DNA from: Rhodococcus sp. 4CII
Lineage (GTDB): Bacteria > Actinomycetota > Actinomycetes > Mycobacteriales > Mycobacteriaceae
Assembly: GCF_014256275.1 (NCBI RefSeq)
Contig: NZ_JACCFE010000002.1
Location: 3,328,001 to 3,392,000 of the forward strand
DNA length: 64,000 nucleotides
Direction: 5' to 3'
Part shown: positions 27,362 to 35,357 of the stretch, piece by piece
Layout of the letters: each line of letters begins with the position of its first letter
Numbering within the stretch: position 1 is the stretch's first letter
Made by a program: the position numbers and the translations under genes
The notes under the pieces: model-generated
What the model saw: only the letters and a program-made list of their open reading frames with translations
Told to the model about the DNA's origin: nothing
The model's database searches: none

Positions 27362-29464
27362 TTGCCGCACCGTCGACCGAAGCCCTCGATCGTTCTCGGG
27401 GCTGTCGCCGCTCTGGCTGTCGCAAGTCCCGTCGCGGTCTACGGCATCAGTAGCGCACCCTCCGATGTCCGCTCCACGAACGAAACCTCCAACTCCGCAG
27501 TGTCCACCGAGATCGCGCAGGTCGTGCTGTCGCAGATCCCCGACATCGTGATTCCGCTGAAGGAACTGACCGGGCTGAACCTGCCCGACGTCAACATCGG
27601 CGACCTCCGCAACCTGAAGATCCCCCCGTACCTCCACATCCCGAGCAATCTGCAGCTGCCCGGGGGAATCCAGATCCCGAACCTGCAGATCCCGCTGAAG
27701 ATCCCCGCCCCGGGCGACGTCTCCGATCCCGCGATCCTGCCGCCCGCCGATCAGCAGCCCGGCGCGATCGTCAAGGAACTGTCCCGTGACACCCCGTTCA
27801 GCATGGTGGCGCTCACCTCCGAGACGCTGGCGTCCGCGGAATCCAAGGTCCGCGCGCTGCAGGCCGACGGAACGTGGGGGCAGTGGGTCTCCCCTGACAT
27901 GATCGACACCCGCCGCACCGACAAGACTGCGTCGGACGGCACGGTCGCGACCGAACCCGTGTACGTGGGGCTGACCAGGGCGATCCAAATCCTGACCCCC
28001 ACCTCGGTGCCCGCGCCCGCCGGCGTGCCCGCACCCGCAGCGGCACCCGTCCCGGCCCCCGAGGCGCCCGCTCCCGCACCGGCGCCCGCCGGGGCCGCGC
28101 CGCTCGGCTACACCCCCGCCGCCGTCAACACCCCGCTGCGTCAGCAGCCGGCACAGACCGGTGCCGACGACGTCACCGCCGTGCTCATCGAACCCGGCAG
28201 CAGCCCGAGCGACTCCACCCTCAGCGACATCGCGAGCCCGCTCGACAGCGGCGGTCCCAAGGTCATCAGCCGCCAGCAGTGGGGTGCGGACGAGTCCATC
28301 CGCTGCCAGGACCCCGATTACGACGACTTCATCGGTGGTGCCACCGTGCACCACACCGCAGGCGCCAACGACTACTCGAAGGCCGAATCGGCCGAGATCG
28401 TCCGGGCAATCTACGCGTACCACGCGCAGACGCTCGGCTGGTGCGACATCGGCTACAACGCGCTGGTCGACAAATACGGCCAGATCTTCGAGGGTCGCGC
28501 CGGCGGTCTCGACCGTCCCGTCCAGGGCGCACACGCGGGCGGTTTCAACGAGAACACCACGGGCGTCGCGATGATGGGCGACTTCTCGACCGAGGATCCG
28601 CCGCAGGTCACCCTCGACGCCGTCGGCAAGTTCCTCGGCTGGAAGCTCGGCAAGGCCGGACTCGATCCGCTCGGCGAGACGACGATGTACTCCGAGGGCA
28701 CCGAGTTCACCCCGTACGCGCAGGGTGAGGCCGTCGACCTGCCGGTGATCTTCGCGCACCGCGACGTCGGCAACACCTCCTGCCCGGGCGATGCCGCGTA
28801 CTCACACATGGACGAGATCCGGCAGATCGCGGCGGCCAACCTCAGCGGCGGCAACGCCTCCCTCGCCTCCGACGCACCCGCCGGTGAGGCTCCGGCACCG
28901 TCCGGCGGTCCCGGCACCGATGCCAGTGGCCACCTCGGTGCGGGAATCCCGGCCCTGGTCAACGAGCTGTTGCGGCTCACCGACCCGTCGCCGGTCGCGC
29001 AGAAGTGGGTCGCGGAGGGCGGCGACACCGGCCGGCTCGGCCATGCCATCACCGGACTGCTGCAGGCCAAGGCGGGGAACTCGGGCGCAGAGTTCACCAA
29101 CGGCGCCGTCTTCACCTCGCCCAACGGCGGTGTGTGGGCGGTCCTCGGTCAGATCTTCAAGACGTGGCAGAGTCTCGGCGCCGACAACGGCGAACTGGGT
29201 CTGCCGACCAGTGACGAGTACACGATCCCGGGCGGTCTGCGCACCGACTTCGAGAACGGTTCGCTGATCTTCAACGAGCTCACCGGCATCGTCACGAAGG
29301 TTCTGAAGACGTACAACGACACGTATGCGGAGACCTACAAGAACGGGGCCCGGGTGGATGCCGCGGCACCCGTCGCACCGCCCGCGGACCCGGCGCAGGT
29401 TCCGCCGGCTCCGGAACCCGCTCCCGCGCCTGCCCCGGAGCCCGCTCCGGTTCCGGCCGGCTGA
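27362..29464 (+). CDS. Secreted N-acetylmuramoyl-L-alanine amidase with LGFP-like C-terminus (Rv3811 type)
   Basis: A 700-residue exported protein starting at TTG (27362) after GGAGAG. Order: signal peptide; a Leu/Ile-Pro repeat stretch (about 60-120); a Pro/Ala linker (about 215-250); a PGRP/amidase_2 domain (VISRQQWGADES, TVHHTAGANDYS, YNALVDKYGQIFEGRAGGL, FAHRDVGNTSCPG) with the expected zinc histidines and cysteine; an LGFP-type region (GELGLPTSDEY); and a Pro/Ala/Glu tail. It should cleave the amide between MurNAc and the stem peptide. M. tuberculosis has the homologue Rv3811 at this point downstream of glf. Confidence 0.88.
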   Translation: MPHRRPKPSIVLGAVAALAVASPVAVYGISSAPSDVRSTNETSNSAVSTEIAQVVLSQIPDIVIPLKELTGLNLPDVNIGDLRNLKIPPYLHIPSNLQLPGGIQIPNLQIPLKIPAPGDVSDPAILPPADQQPGAIVKELSRDTPFSMVALTSETLASAESKVRALQADGTWGQWVSPDMIDTRRTDKTASDGTVATEPVYVGLTRAIQILTPTSVPAPAGVPAPAAAPVPAPEAPAPAPAPAGAAPLGYTPAAVNTPLRQQPAQTGADDVTAVLIEPGSSPSDSTLSDIASPLDSGGPKVISRQQWGADESIRCQDPDYDDFIGGATVHHTAGANDYSKAESAEIVRAIYAYHAQTLGWCDIGYNALVDKYGQIFEGRAGGLDRPVQGAHAGGFNENTTGVAMMGDFSTEDPPQVTLDAVGKFLGWKLGKAGLDPLGETTMYSEGTEFTPYAQGEAVDLPVIFAHRDVGNTSCPGDAAYSHMDEIRQIAAANLSGGNASLASDAPAGEAPAPSGGPGTDASGHLGAGIPALVNELLRLTDPSPVAQKWVAEGGDTGRLGHAITGLLQAKAGNSGAEFTNGAVFTSPNGGVWAVLGQIFKTWQSLGADNGELGLPTSDEYTIPGGLRTDFENGSLIFNELTGIVTKVLKTYNDTYAETYKNGARVDAAAPVAPPADPAQVPPAPEPAPAPAPEPAPVPAG

Positions 29465-29483
29465 TCGAAGTTCACCCTTTCGG

Positions 29484-29511
29484 GCGCTGGTGGTCTCAGG
29501 ACCACCAGCGC
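29484..29511. terminator. Bidirectional terminator hairpin
   Basis: A perfect 12-bp inverted repeat (29484-29495 and 29500-29511) with a 4-nt loop lies between convergent genes. The loop contains the stop codon of the minus-strand HAD gene and the right arm codes for its last residues. Confidence 0.75.
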
Positions 29512-30317
29512 TCGAGTACTTTCGCGACCCCGTCGTCCCAGTTGGTGGCGGTGACCTCGTCGGCGACCGCCTTGGCGTCGGGATGCGCGTTCTCGACCGC
29601 GACACCTCGGCCCGCGAGGTTCAGCATCGGAATGTCGTTGGGCATGTCGCCGAACGCCACGATCTGCGACGCCGTGACGCCGAGCCGTTCCGCCACGAGC
29701 GCGAGACCCGACGCCTTCGTGATCCCCGACGCCGACAGTTCGATCAGCCCGTTGTCGGTGGAGAACGTGACGTCCGCGCGAGCCCCGATGTGTGGTGCCA
29801 GCGCGTCCACCATCGCCTGACTCGACATTCCCGGCACCCGGATCAGCAGCTTCACCGCCGGGGCCGCCACCACCTCGTCCTCCGACATCTCGGTGTTGTC
29901 GGGGTTGAGCCAGGCGTGCTGGTATCCGGGGGAACTCACGAACTGCGGTGTCGCCGCGTCGTGAGCGCTGACGCCCACCCGCTCCGCCGCGAGTCCGGCG
30001 CCGGGAAGCACGTCGAGCGCGAGCTCCGACAGCCACGTGAGGGTGTCCACGTCGAGGGTCTCGGCGCTGAGCACGCGGTCGCTGTCGCTGTCGTAGATGA
30101 CGGCGCCGTTGGCGCAGACGGCGAGCGGCGCGTAACCGAGGCCCTCGACCACCGGATGGATCCAGCGCGGGGGCCGGCCGGTGGCCAGCACGAACGGGGT
30201 TCCCGACGCGACCACCGACGCGACGGCGTCCCGGGTGCGGGCGCTGACGCGCTCGTCCTCCCCGATAAGGGTGCCGTCGACATCGGACGCTACAAGGCTC
30301 GGTCGGTCTGGGCTCAC
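29496..30317 (-). CDS. HAD-superfamily Cof-type phosphatase (Rv3813c type)
   Basis: A 273-residue HAD IIB (Cof) hydrolase. Motif I is ASDVDGTLIG, followed by VLATGRPP, a cap domain, and the late VAFGDMPNDIPML with the paired Asp. Such enzymes remove phosphate from sugar phosphates or cofactors; the substrate here is unknown. GTG start at 30317. The gene ends inside a terminator hairpin shared with the amidase gene. Confidence 0.86.
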   Translation of the reverse strand: MSPDRPSLVASDVDGTLIGEDERVSARTRDAVASVVASGTPFVLATGRPPRWIHPVVEGLGYAPLAVCANGAVIYDSDSDRVLSAETLDVDTLTWLSELALDVLPGAGLAAERVGVSAHDAATPQFVSSPGYQHAWLNPDNTEMSEDEVVAAPAVKLLIRVPGMSSQAMVDALAPHIGARADVTFSTDNGLIELSASGITKASGLALVAERLGVTASQIVAFGDMPNDIPMLNLAGRGVAVENAHPDAKAVADEVTATNWDDGVAKVLERWWS

Positions 30318-30361
30318 CCGGCCATTCTGCCTGCCGAACCGGAGACCCCGCCGGGCGGCCG

Positions 30362-31099
30362 TTACCCCGCCCCGCGTTGCTCGGCCTCACGGCGGTCCAT
30401 CTCGGTGGCCTCCTCGACGGTCGGCGCGGTGCCGCCGAGACGTCGGGGCACCCAGTAGGCGCCCGCCGGATGGTCGAATCCGTTCTGCACCCGGCGCAGG
30501 ATCGCGTCCATGTGCCTGTGCAGGGTCTCGGTGAGGGCTTCGGCCGGTTCGTGCGGCGCGATCGGCGTGCCGACCTCGACGGTCACCGGGAACCGATGCC
30601 GCCCTAAATGTCTCGGCTGCCCCTTGGTGGCGATCCGCTGAGCACCCCACACGATGACGGGCACGATCGGCACCTGCGCGTCGATCGCCATGCGCGCCGC
30701 ACCCGACTTCAGTTCCTTGATCTCGAAGCTGCGGCTGATGGTCGCCTCCGGATACACGCCCACCAATTCGCCCTCGCGCAGCCGCTCCACGGCGGCCAGG
30801 TACGCACCGGCGCCCGCCGTCCGGTCGACGGGGATCACCCCGCACCCGCGCATGAGAAACGCCACCACCTTGTTGTTCGCGAGTTCGGCCTTCGCCATCA
30901 GCCGCAGCTTGCGGTCGACCGCACCGACCGCGAGCGCCAACTGGACGAAGTCCAGGTACCCGGTGTGGTTGACCGCGAGCACCGCACCACCCTCGGCCGG
31001 GATGTTTTCCAGGCCGACCCGCGTGATCCGCAACCCCTGGAACAGGGACAACGCCCGAGCCGTCGACTCGACCGCCGTATAGACAGGCTCCACCGGCAC
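30362..31099 (-). CDS. PlsC-family 1-acylglycerol-3-phosphate acyltransferase, copy 2
   Basis: A 245-residue cytoplasmic-face acyltransferase with the HX4D motif in NHTGYLDF, VIPVDR, and YPEATISRSFEIKELKSGAARMA. It likely transfers an acyl chain to a glycerophosphate or lysolipid. GTG start at 31099. It lies 3 bp after the stop of a paralogue that shares most motifs, so the pair is a tandem duplication; M. tuberculosis has three such genes (Rv3814c-3816c) here. Confidence 0.87.
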   Translation of the reverse strand: MPVEPVYTAVESTARALSLFQGLRITRVGLENIPAEGGAVLAVNHTGYLDFVQLALAVGAVDRKLRLMAKAELANNKVVAFLMRGCGVIPVDRTAGAGAYLAAVERLREGELVGVYPEATISRSFEIKELKSGAARMAIDAQVPIVPVIVWGAQRIATKGQPRHLGRHRFPVTVEVGTPIAPHEPAEALTETLHRHMDAILRRVQNGFDHPAGAYWVPRRLGGTAPTVEEATEMDRREAEQRGAG

Positions 31100-31102
31100 C
31101 GA

Positions 31103-31858
31103 CTAGCTACCGGTCTCCCGCGCCTTGCGGGACGCCGCCTTCGCCTCGGCGTCGGCGGCATCCATCTTGTTCGCTTCGTCCAACGTCGGTGCCGAGCCGC
31201 CCAGACGGGCGGGCACCCAGTACTCGCCGGCCGGGTGCTCGTACCCCTGCTGGAGGTCGGCGAGCATCGTCTTCATCGTGGCGTGCAATTTCTCCGTCAG
31301 CTCCGACGCCGGTCCGAACGGCTGGATCGGCTCCCCGACGGCGATCGAGATGGGAGTGTTCGTGCGGCCCAGCCGCTTCGGGAACCCCTTCGTCCACACC
31401 CGCTGCGCACCCCAGATGACCACCGGAACGATCGGCACGCCCGCCTCGATCGCCATGCGCGCGGCACCCGACTTGAAGTCCTTGATCTCGAAGCTCCGGC
31501 TGATGGTCGCCTCCGGGTACACACCCACCAGTTCACCGCGACGCAGGAAGTCGACAGCAGCCTTGTACGAATCCGCACCGGCGGCCCGGTCGACCGGAAT
31601 GTGCTTGAGCGCGCGCATGATCGGGCCCGAGATCTTGTTGTCGAACACTTCCTTCTTCGCCATGAAGCGGACGTACCGCTTGACGCGGCGGGCCGGAAGT
31701 CCGGCATAGGTGAAGTCCATGTAGCCGGTGTGATTGATCGCGATCACCGCCCCACCCGTCGCCGGAATGTGCCGATCGCCCTTGACAGTGAACTTCAGCC
31801 CCTCGAGGGCGAATACGGTGCGGGCGATGCCGATGACGGTGCGATAGACGGGTTCCAC
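31103..31858 (-). CDS. PlsC-family acyltransferase, copy 1
   Basis: A 251-residue acyltransferase with NHTGYMDF (HX4D), HIPVDRAAGADSY and VYPEATISRSFEIKDFKSGAARMA. The C-terminus WVPARLGGSAPTLDEA is nearly the same as in the next gene, showing recent common origin. GTG start at 31858. Likely role is phospholipid or related acyl transfer; substrate not determined. Confidence 0.87.
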   Translation of the reverse strand: MEPVYRTVIGIARTVFALEGLKFTVKGDRHIPATGGAVIAINHTGYMDFTYAGLPARRVKRYVRFMAKKEVFDNKISGPIMRALKHIPVDRAAGADSYKAAVDFLRRGELVGVYPEATISRSFEIKDFKSGAARMAIEAGVPIVPVVIWGAQRVWTKGFPKRLGRTNTPISIAVGEPIQPFGPASELTEKLHATMKTMLADLQQGYEHPAGEYWVPARLGGSAPTLDEANKMDAADAEAKAASRKARETGS

Positions 31859-31947
31859 AATCGGCTAGCGTAGCCGGGTATCCGCGATCTGGCCCGCCGT
31901 CGGGCACGGACATTCGGTGGGGAGTCGAGAGAAAGGGCGCGCTGGGG

Positions 31948-32778
31948 ATGGGTGGCACGGGCAGGAGGGCGCTCCTCGCGCCGGTCGTCGCGGTGGTTCT
32001 CGCGGCGGGGGTGGCGTGCGACGCGCAGTCCGGAATCCCGACGGAGCAGGCCCCGGCCGACACCTCCTCCGCTCCACTGTCCGCGGTCGAGCCCGACACG
32101 ACCACGCCGCCGCCTGCCCCGGTGCCGCAGGTGGTCGTGGGCGATGTTCCCGGCAACCCGGCGGCGGCGGACGCGGTCCGGGCCTGGGCCACCGACCTGG
32201 TCACCCGGCCCGCCACCGTCCCCGCGCGATGTTGGACGCTGCCGCCCGCCCAGGCCGCCGATCAGTACGCAGACACCGCGACGATCCTCGGTGCGCTCGG
32301 CCGACCAGGCGTCGAAGGCCAGTTCGCGGTGTCCTGGACCGGCGGCGGCACCACGGTCTCCGTCAAGCGCAGCGAGGTCGCGTCCGGTTACGCCTGCCCC
32401 CACGTCCACCCCGCCGGGACCGCCGACTTCTACACGCCCGCCGACGCCGAATACGCCGTCACCCGATTCCTGTCGCGGGAGTCGGGCGCGCCGGTGAACC
32501 GGGCCGACACCGAGACCGCGTACCCGTTGATCTGCCCCGGCTTCAGCCCCTGGGACCCGTCCGGCACCGGCACCGGCGGTCAGCCGCCCCTCAAGGCCGA
32601 CCCCGACGTCCTGGCCGGCACCAGGGCGTTCGCCGCCGACGCGATGACCGCAACCCAGGGCCGCGGCGACTACCTCGACGTGTCCGTTCCGGTCACCGAT
32701 GTGTCCGGGGCGACGGAGACCAAGCGGATCACCCTGTCCATCGGACCCGACGGTTATTGCCTCGGCGAAGTGACCTGA
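31948..32778 (+). CDS. Secreted protein of unknown function
   Basis: A 276-residue protein with a clear export signal (RRALLAPVVAVVLAAGVACD). A cysteine follows the hydrophobic core but the lipobox is not canonical (GVAC), so lipidation is uncertain. Next is a Pro/Thr spacer and a domain with several cysteines (RCWTL, GYACPHVHPAG, PLICPGF, GYCLGEV). I do not recognise the family. ATG start at 31948. Divergent from the PlsC genes. Confidence 0.7.
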   Translation: MGGTGRRALLAPVVAVVLAAGVACDAQSGIPTEQAPADTSSAPLSAVEPDTTTPPPAPVPQVVVGDVPGNPAAADAVRAWATDLVTRPATVPARCWTLPPAQAADQYADTATILGALGRPGVEGQFAVSWTGGGTTVSVKRSEVASGYACPHVHPAGTADFYTPADAEYAVTRFLSRESGAPVNRADTETAYPLICPGFSPWDPSGTGTGGQPPLKADPDVLAGTRAFAADAMTATQGRGDYLDVSVPVTDVSGATETKRITLSIGPDGYCLGEVT

Positions 32779-32876
32779 CCGCACATGAGTGGCACGTGTG
32801 CTGGAGCGCGCATTGTCACTCGCCTGGGGGGAACGCCTACCCTGGAACAGTCGCTCAGCTCCCAGGAGGCAAACCA

Positions 32877-34424
32877 GTGCAGGTCACCAGCGTCGGACAC
32901 GCCGGATTCCACATCCAGACCGAGGCAGGCTCGATCCTGTGCGACCCCTGGGTGAACCCCGCGTACTTCGGGTCCTGGTTCCCGTTCCCGGACAACACCC
33001 AGCTCGACTGGGACGCCCTCGGCAACTGCGACTACCTGTACGTGTCGCACCTGCACAAGGACCACTTCGACCCGGAGAACCTGAGCAAGCACGTCAACAA
33101 GGACGCGACGGTGCTGCTCCCCGACTACCCGGTGCCGGACCTCAGGCGCGAACTCGAGGCGCTGGGGTTCCACACGTTCTTCGAGACCGAGGACTCGGTC
33201 AAGCACACGGTGTCAGGCCCCAAGGGCGACCTGGACATCATGATCATCGCGCTGCGCGCCCCGGCAGACGGTCCGATCGGGGACTCGGGCCTGGTGGTGT
33301 CGGACGGTGAGACCACGTGTTTCAACATGAACGACGCCCGCCCCGTCGACATGGACGTGCTGCACGACGAGTTCGGCACGATCGACATCCACCTGCTGCA
33401 GTACTCGGGCGCCATCTGGTACCCGATGGTCTACGACATCCCCACCAAGACGAAGGCCAACTTCGGCAAGCAGAAGCGGCAGCGCGGCATGGACCGCTGC
33501 CGCAGCTACATCGAGCAGGTCGCGGCCACGTGGGTGGTCCCGTCCGCCGGACCGCCGGTGTTCCTCGACGACGCGCTGCGCTACCTCAACGACGACCGGG
33601 GCGACGAGGGCAACATCTTCCCCGACCAGATCACGTTCCTCGAGCAGATGCGGCTCCACGGCAACGATGGCGGCATCCTGATGATCCCGGGGTCCACCGC
33701 GGACCTGAAGGGCGGCGAGCTGACGCTGACACATCCGATCCCGGACGCCGAGGTCGACAAGATCTTCTCCGACAAGGCCGCGTACATCGAGGACATGGCG
33801 CAGCGCATGGCACCGGTCCTCGCCGCCGAGAAGGCCACGTGGGCGCCCGCGGAGGGTGAGCCGCTGCTGGAGGCGTTGAAGGCGAAGTTCGAGCCGATCA
33901 TGAAGCAGTCCGACCTGATCTGCGACGGCATCGGCTACCCCGTCGGCCTGGTGATGGGCGACGAGACCGTCGTCCTCGACTTCCCGCAGCGCACCGTCCG
34001 ACCGCGCGGCGAGAAGGACGGCAAATACCGCTACGGGTTCCGCATCGCGCCCGAGCTGGTGCGCACGGTGCTGCGCGACGACGAACCCGACTGGGTGAAC
34101 ACCATCTTCCTGTCCACCCGCTTCGAGGCGTGGCGCGTCGGCGGGTACAACGAGTTCCTGTACACGTTCTTCAAGTGCCTCACCGACGAGCGAATCGCGT
34201 ACGCCGACGGCTGGTTCGCCGAGGCCCACGACGACTCTTCGTCGATCGAACTCGGCGGCTACGAGATCCAGCGGCGGTGCCCGCACCTCAAGGCGGACCT
34301 GTCGAAGTTCGGCGTCGTCGACGGCACAAGCCTCACCTGCAACCTGCACGGCTGGCAGTGGGACCTCGAGTCGGGCCGCTGCAAGACGTCGAAGGGTCAC
34401 GAACTGCGGTCCGCCAAGCTCTGA
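32877..34424 (+). CDS. MBL-fold hydrolase with C-terminal Rieske [2Fe-2S] domain (Rv3818 type)
   Basis: A 515-residue two-domain protein. The N-terminal UlaG-like metallo-beta-lactamase domain has VSHLHKDH (residues 57-63; H58, H60, D62, H63 fit the metal site). The C-terminal Rieske domain has RRCPHLKAD and TCNLHGWQWD, the CxH...CxxH cluster ligands. This layout resembles CMP-Neu5Ac hydroxylase and actinobacterial proteins such as Rv3818; the reaction is unknown, with an oxygenase on an amide or sugar as one possibility. GTG at 32877 has AGGAGG 7 bp upstream; the longer frame into the preceding gene is rejected. Confidence 0.85.
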   Translation: MQVTSVGHAGFHIQTEAGSILCDPWVNPAYFGSWFPFPDNTQLDWDALGNCDYLYVSHLHKDHFDPENLSKHVNKDATVLLPDYPVPDLRRELEALGFHTFFETEDSVKHTVSGPKGDLDIMIIALRAPADGPIGDSGLVVSDGETTCFNMNDARPVDMDVLHDEFGTIDIHLLQYSGAIWYPMVYDIPTKTKANFGKQKRQRGMDRCRSYIEQVAATWVVPSAGPPVFLDDALRYLNDDRGDEGNIFPDQITFLEQMRLHGNDGGILMIPGSTADLKGGELTLTHPIPDAEVDKIFSDKAAYIEDMAQRMAPVLAAEKATWAPAEGEPLLEALKAKFEPIMKQSDLICDGIGYPVGLVMGDETVVLDFPQRTVRPRGEKDGKYRYGFRIAPELVRTVLRDDEPDWVNTIFLSTRFEAWRVGGYNEFLYTFFKCLTDERIAYADGWFAEAHDDSSSIELGGYEIQRRCPHLKADLSKFGVVDGTSLTCNLHGWQWDLESGRCKTSKGHELRSAKL

Positions 34425-34452
34425 GCCTGACGGACCTCTGAGCGCGGCGGCC

Positions 34453-34495
34453 GAATGTACTTTTCGGTGCCGCTGAGGCGCCGAAAGGTACGTTC
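34453..34495. terminator. Bidirectional hairpin between convergent genes
   Basis: Arms of 19 bp (34453-34471 and 34477-34495) pair at 16 of 19 positions around a 5-nt loop, lying between the Rieske gene and bfr. Position and structure fit a shared terminator. Confidence 0.7.
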
Positions 34496-34503
34496 ACCCG
34501 GGT

Positions 34504-34989
34504 CTACCCGACGGTCGGCGGCTGATCGACGAGCTGGGCCATGTAGAGCTGGTCGCCCATCTTGTCCATCAGTTCGATCTGCGTCTCCAGGTAGTCGATG
34601 TGGTCTTCCTCCTCTTTGAGGATTCCCTCGAGGAGCTTGGCCGACGTGGCGTCGCCCTTCTCGCGGCACATCTGGATTCCCGGACGCAGCCGTTCGACCA
34701 CCTCGACCTCGATGGAGAGGTCGGAGTGGAACTGCTCACGCAGGTCCTGTCCGATGCGCAGCGGCAGCAACTTCTGGTAGTTCGGCAGCGCCTCGAGGAA
34801 CAGGATCCGGTCGGTCAGGATCTCGGCGTGCGTCATCTCTTCGATGGATTCAGCCCGAGTCTTGTCCGCGAGTTTGGTGAAACCCCAATTGGCCTGCATC
34901 TTCGAATGCAGGAAGTACTGATTGATCGCGGTCAGCTCGCTGGTCAACTGTTCGTTGAGAAGAGCAATGATCTCGTCGTCGCCACGCAT
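34504..34989 (-). CDS. bfr: Bacterioferritin
   Basis: A 161-residue four-helix bundle ferritin. Ferroxidase ligands fit: Glu in NEQLTSELTAINQYF, ExxH in IEEMTHAEILTDRILFLEALP, and later LKEEEDHIDYLE. The Met in EEMTHAE is at the heme-ligand position of bacterioferritins. It oxidises and stores iron as a 24-mer. ATG at 34989 follows GGAGAAG; a longer frame to 35034 is not needed. An 8-bp palindrome sits just upstream (34999-35020), and bfd is upstream in the same orientation. Confidence 0.94.
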   Translation of the reverse strand: MRGDDEIIALLNEQLTSELTAINQYFLHSKMQANWGFTKLADKTRAESIEEMTHAEILTDRILFLEALPNYQKLLPLRIGQDLREQFHSDLSIEVEVVERLRPGIQMCREKGDATSAKLLEGILKEEEDHIDYLETQIELMDKMGDQLYMAQLVDQPPTVG

Positions 34990-34998
34990 GACTTCTCC

Positions 34999-35020
34999 GT
35001 TCGCCCAGGTTAGGGCGAAC
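34999..35020. promoter_or_regulatory. Operator-like palindrome upstream of bfr
   Basis: GTTCGCCC and GGGCGAAC form a perfect 8-bp inverted repeat around AGGTTA, ending about 10 bp before the bfr start codon. The middle AGGTTAGGG resembles half of an IdeR box. It could be a protein site or a leader hairpin overlapping the ribosome site. Confidence 0.4.
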
Positions 35021-35079
35021 GTACCACCGGCCAATTCGCGGTGTGGCGGATCGCGGGATTCAGTTGTACTGCGGTGTCG

Positions 35080-35262
35080 TCACGCAGCCGTGCCGGCGAC
35101 CACCGAGCGCTCGCCCAGAATCTCCTTCAACCGATCGACGCAGGTTCCACATCCCCAGCCGGCGCCGCAACGCTCACCGATCGCATCAGCGCTGTCGGCC
35201 CCGGCGGCGCAGTGCTCGTGCACTTCGTCTTCCGTCACGGCCTTGCAGATGCACACGAACAT
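35080..35262 (-). CDS. bfd: Bacterioferritin-associated ferredoxin
   Basis: A 60-residue BFD-like [2Fe-2S] protein. Cluster cysteines are in MFVCICKAV and GWGCGTCVDRL, the usual CxC...CxxC arrangement. Bfd delivers electrons to bacterioferritin to release stored iron. ATG at 35262 follows AAGGAG. It lies upstream of bfr on the same strand (90 bp gap), and an IdeR-like box is 27 bp upstream of its start, so iron starvation should raise its expression. Confidence 0.9.
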   Translation of the reverse strand: MFVCICKAVTEDEVHEHCAAGADSADAIGERCGAGWGCGTCVDRLKEILGERSVVAGTAA

Positions 35263-35289
35263 GTGGAGCTCCTTAACCAACCAACCAGA

Positions 35290-35308
35290 TTAGGTAAGGG
35301 TTACATCA
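35290..35308 (-). promoter_or_regulatory. IdeR/DtxR-type iron box upstream of bfd
   Basis: TTAGGTAAGGGTTACATCA matches the 19-bp iron-box consensus TWAGGTWAGSCTWACCTWA at 16 of 19 positions. It sits directly upstream of bfd. Binding of Fe-IdeR here would repress bfd when iron is plentiful. Confidence 0.7.
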
Positions 35309-35357
35309 TTCTCGCGTTTGCGCAAGGGTAGCCTTGCCACAACCTCGGTCGGACGGA

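Noticed and set aside
35004..35022. A full IdeR box upstream of bfr
   Set aside because: Only the AGGTTAGGG half matches; about 10 of 19 positions, too weak to call beyond a palindrome.
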